The position numbers were made by a program, and so were the translations under genes. The notes beneath the pieces were generated by a model, which searched no databases, was not told where the DNA came from, and saw nothing but the letters and a program-made list of their open reading frames with translations. A stretch of 15,297 nt of DNA from Bacteroidota bacterium (GTDB taxonomy: Bacteria; Bacteroidota; Bacteroidia; UKL13-3). This document shows, piece after piece, positions 14,770-15,297 of the stretch. The stretch's first letter is position 1; every line of letters starts with the position of its first letter. The stretch spans positions 1-15,297 of the forward strand of contig RGVD01000038.1 in assembly GCA_010027395.1 (NCBI GenBank), in the 5' to 3' direction.

Positions 14770-15297
14770 TAATTACTACCCATCTGCAAATACTTACGGA
14801 ACTTTGATGTTCGAAGATTTATGGCCTAGCATGGGTGATTATGATTTTAATGATTTGGTATTAGGATACAGATATAATTTAGTTACCAATGCTGCAAACA
14901 AAGCCGTAGAAGCAAAAGCAACTTTTATTACAAAAGCTGTAGGTGCTTCCATGCACAATGGGTTTGCCGTTCAATTAGATGGAGTAGCAGCTTCAAAAGT
15001 TACTGCGGTAACAGGTACAAAATCAAATGGAGTAAATTGGTTAACCTTATCTGGAAACGGTACTGAAAGTGGACAAACGTATGCTAACATTATCGTATTT
15101 GATGATGCATTACGTATCATGCCAAATAAAGGTGGATCATGTATCAATACAATTTCTGGAAATCCATTTGTAACCCCAGATACGACCAATATAACTGTAA
15201 GTTTTAATACAGCATCAGGACAAGCAATAGATCCCTCTAATATCAGAGTCAATCCTTACATAATTATCAACCAAACTAGAAACAAAGAAGTTCACTT
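14756..15297 (+). pseudogene. LruC domain, out of frame with its N-terminal part, cut by window end
   Basis: In the frame shifted by +1 from the preceding fragment, a continuous reading with no stop runs from the break to the window end. It opens with RAYNNYYPSANTYGTLMFED and continues LWPSMGDYDFNDLVLGY, the hallmark of LruC domains. It goes on through a long beta-rich region (HNGFAVQLDGV, DDALRIMP) to NQTRNKEVH at the edge, close to the usual R-x-K/R-E-[IV]-H end. An in-frame ATG at 14807 could start a truncated product without a signal peptide, but that is unlikely to be functional. The domain was almost surely once joined to the fragment ending at 14769. Confidence 0.78.

Noticed and set aside
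14971..15252. Minus-strand 93-codon frame opposite the LruC domain
   Set aside because: The plus-strand reading has the clear LruC motif pattern, so the opposite frame is a shadow.

Overview
The window looks like chromosomal DNA of an AT-rich member of the Bacteroidota. The evidence is the gene content: a SecD of the type usually fused to SecF in this phylum, a paired ExbB/ExbD, a large secreted lamin-tail-domain protein, a LruC-domain protein and a small lipoprotein. Starts lack Shine-Dalgarno sites and have A-rich leaders instead. A Bacteroidota-type promoter (TTTG, 20-nt spacer, TATATTTG) lies upstream of secD. The genus cannot be determined from the sequence alone.

Layout, left to right. 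1-1319 (-) is the N-terminal part of the SecD/SecDF export motor, cut by the window edge. 1601-2682 (+) is an exbB-exbD pair, convergent with a uridine-kinase-like gene (2689-3312, -). After an AT-rich gap comes a sugar-phosphate nucleotidyltransferase (3642-4634, -), divergent from glyA (4799-6070, +). A short spermidine-synthase-like gene follows (6146-6808, +).

6809-8010 is the least ordinary stretch. It holds one orphan gene of unknown function (7253-7765, -) between two diverged copies of an 80-bp direct repeat (about 82% identical by eye), with several inverted repeats, including a nested fold-back structure at about 7750-7947. It looks like an accessory insertion or the remains of a small non-autonomous element, in otherwise housekeeping surroundings.

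8011-9244 (-) is a tight pair, asd followed by a cytochrome b5-like protein. asd is divergent from a 1136-residue secreted protein (9281-12691, +) with three lamin-tail domains spaced exactly 266 residues apart. That gene converges on a short-chain dehydrogenase (12697-13392, -). The right end (13651 onward, +) holds a small lipoprotein gene followed by a LruC-domain gene whose reading frame breaks near 14755-14762, so it is probably a pseudogene or a sequencing error.

The genes do not form one pathway: this is a patchwork of short operons for export and energy transduction, nucleotide and sugar activation, one-carbon and aspartate-family metabolism, and cell-surface proteins. I see no convincing new multi-gene system. 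The best candidates for a second look are the repeat region at 6809-8010, the broken LruC gene and the internally repeated surface protein.
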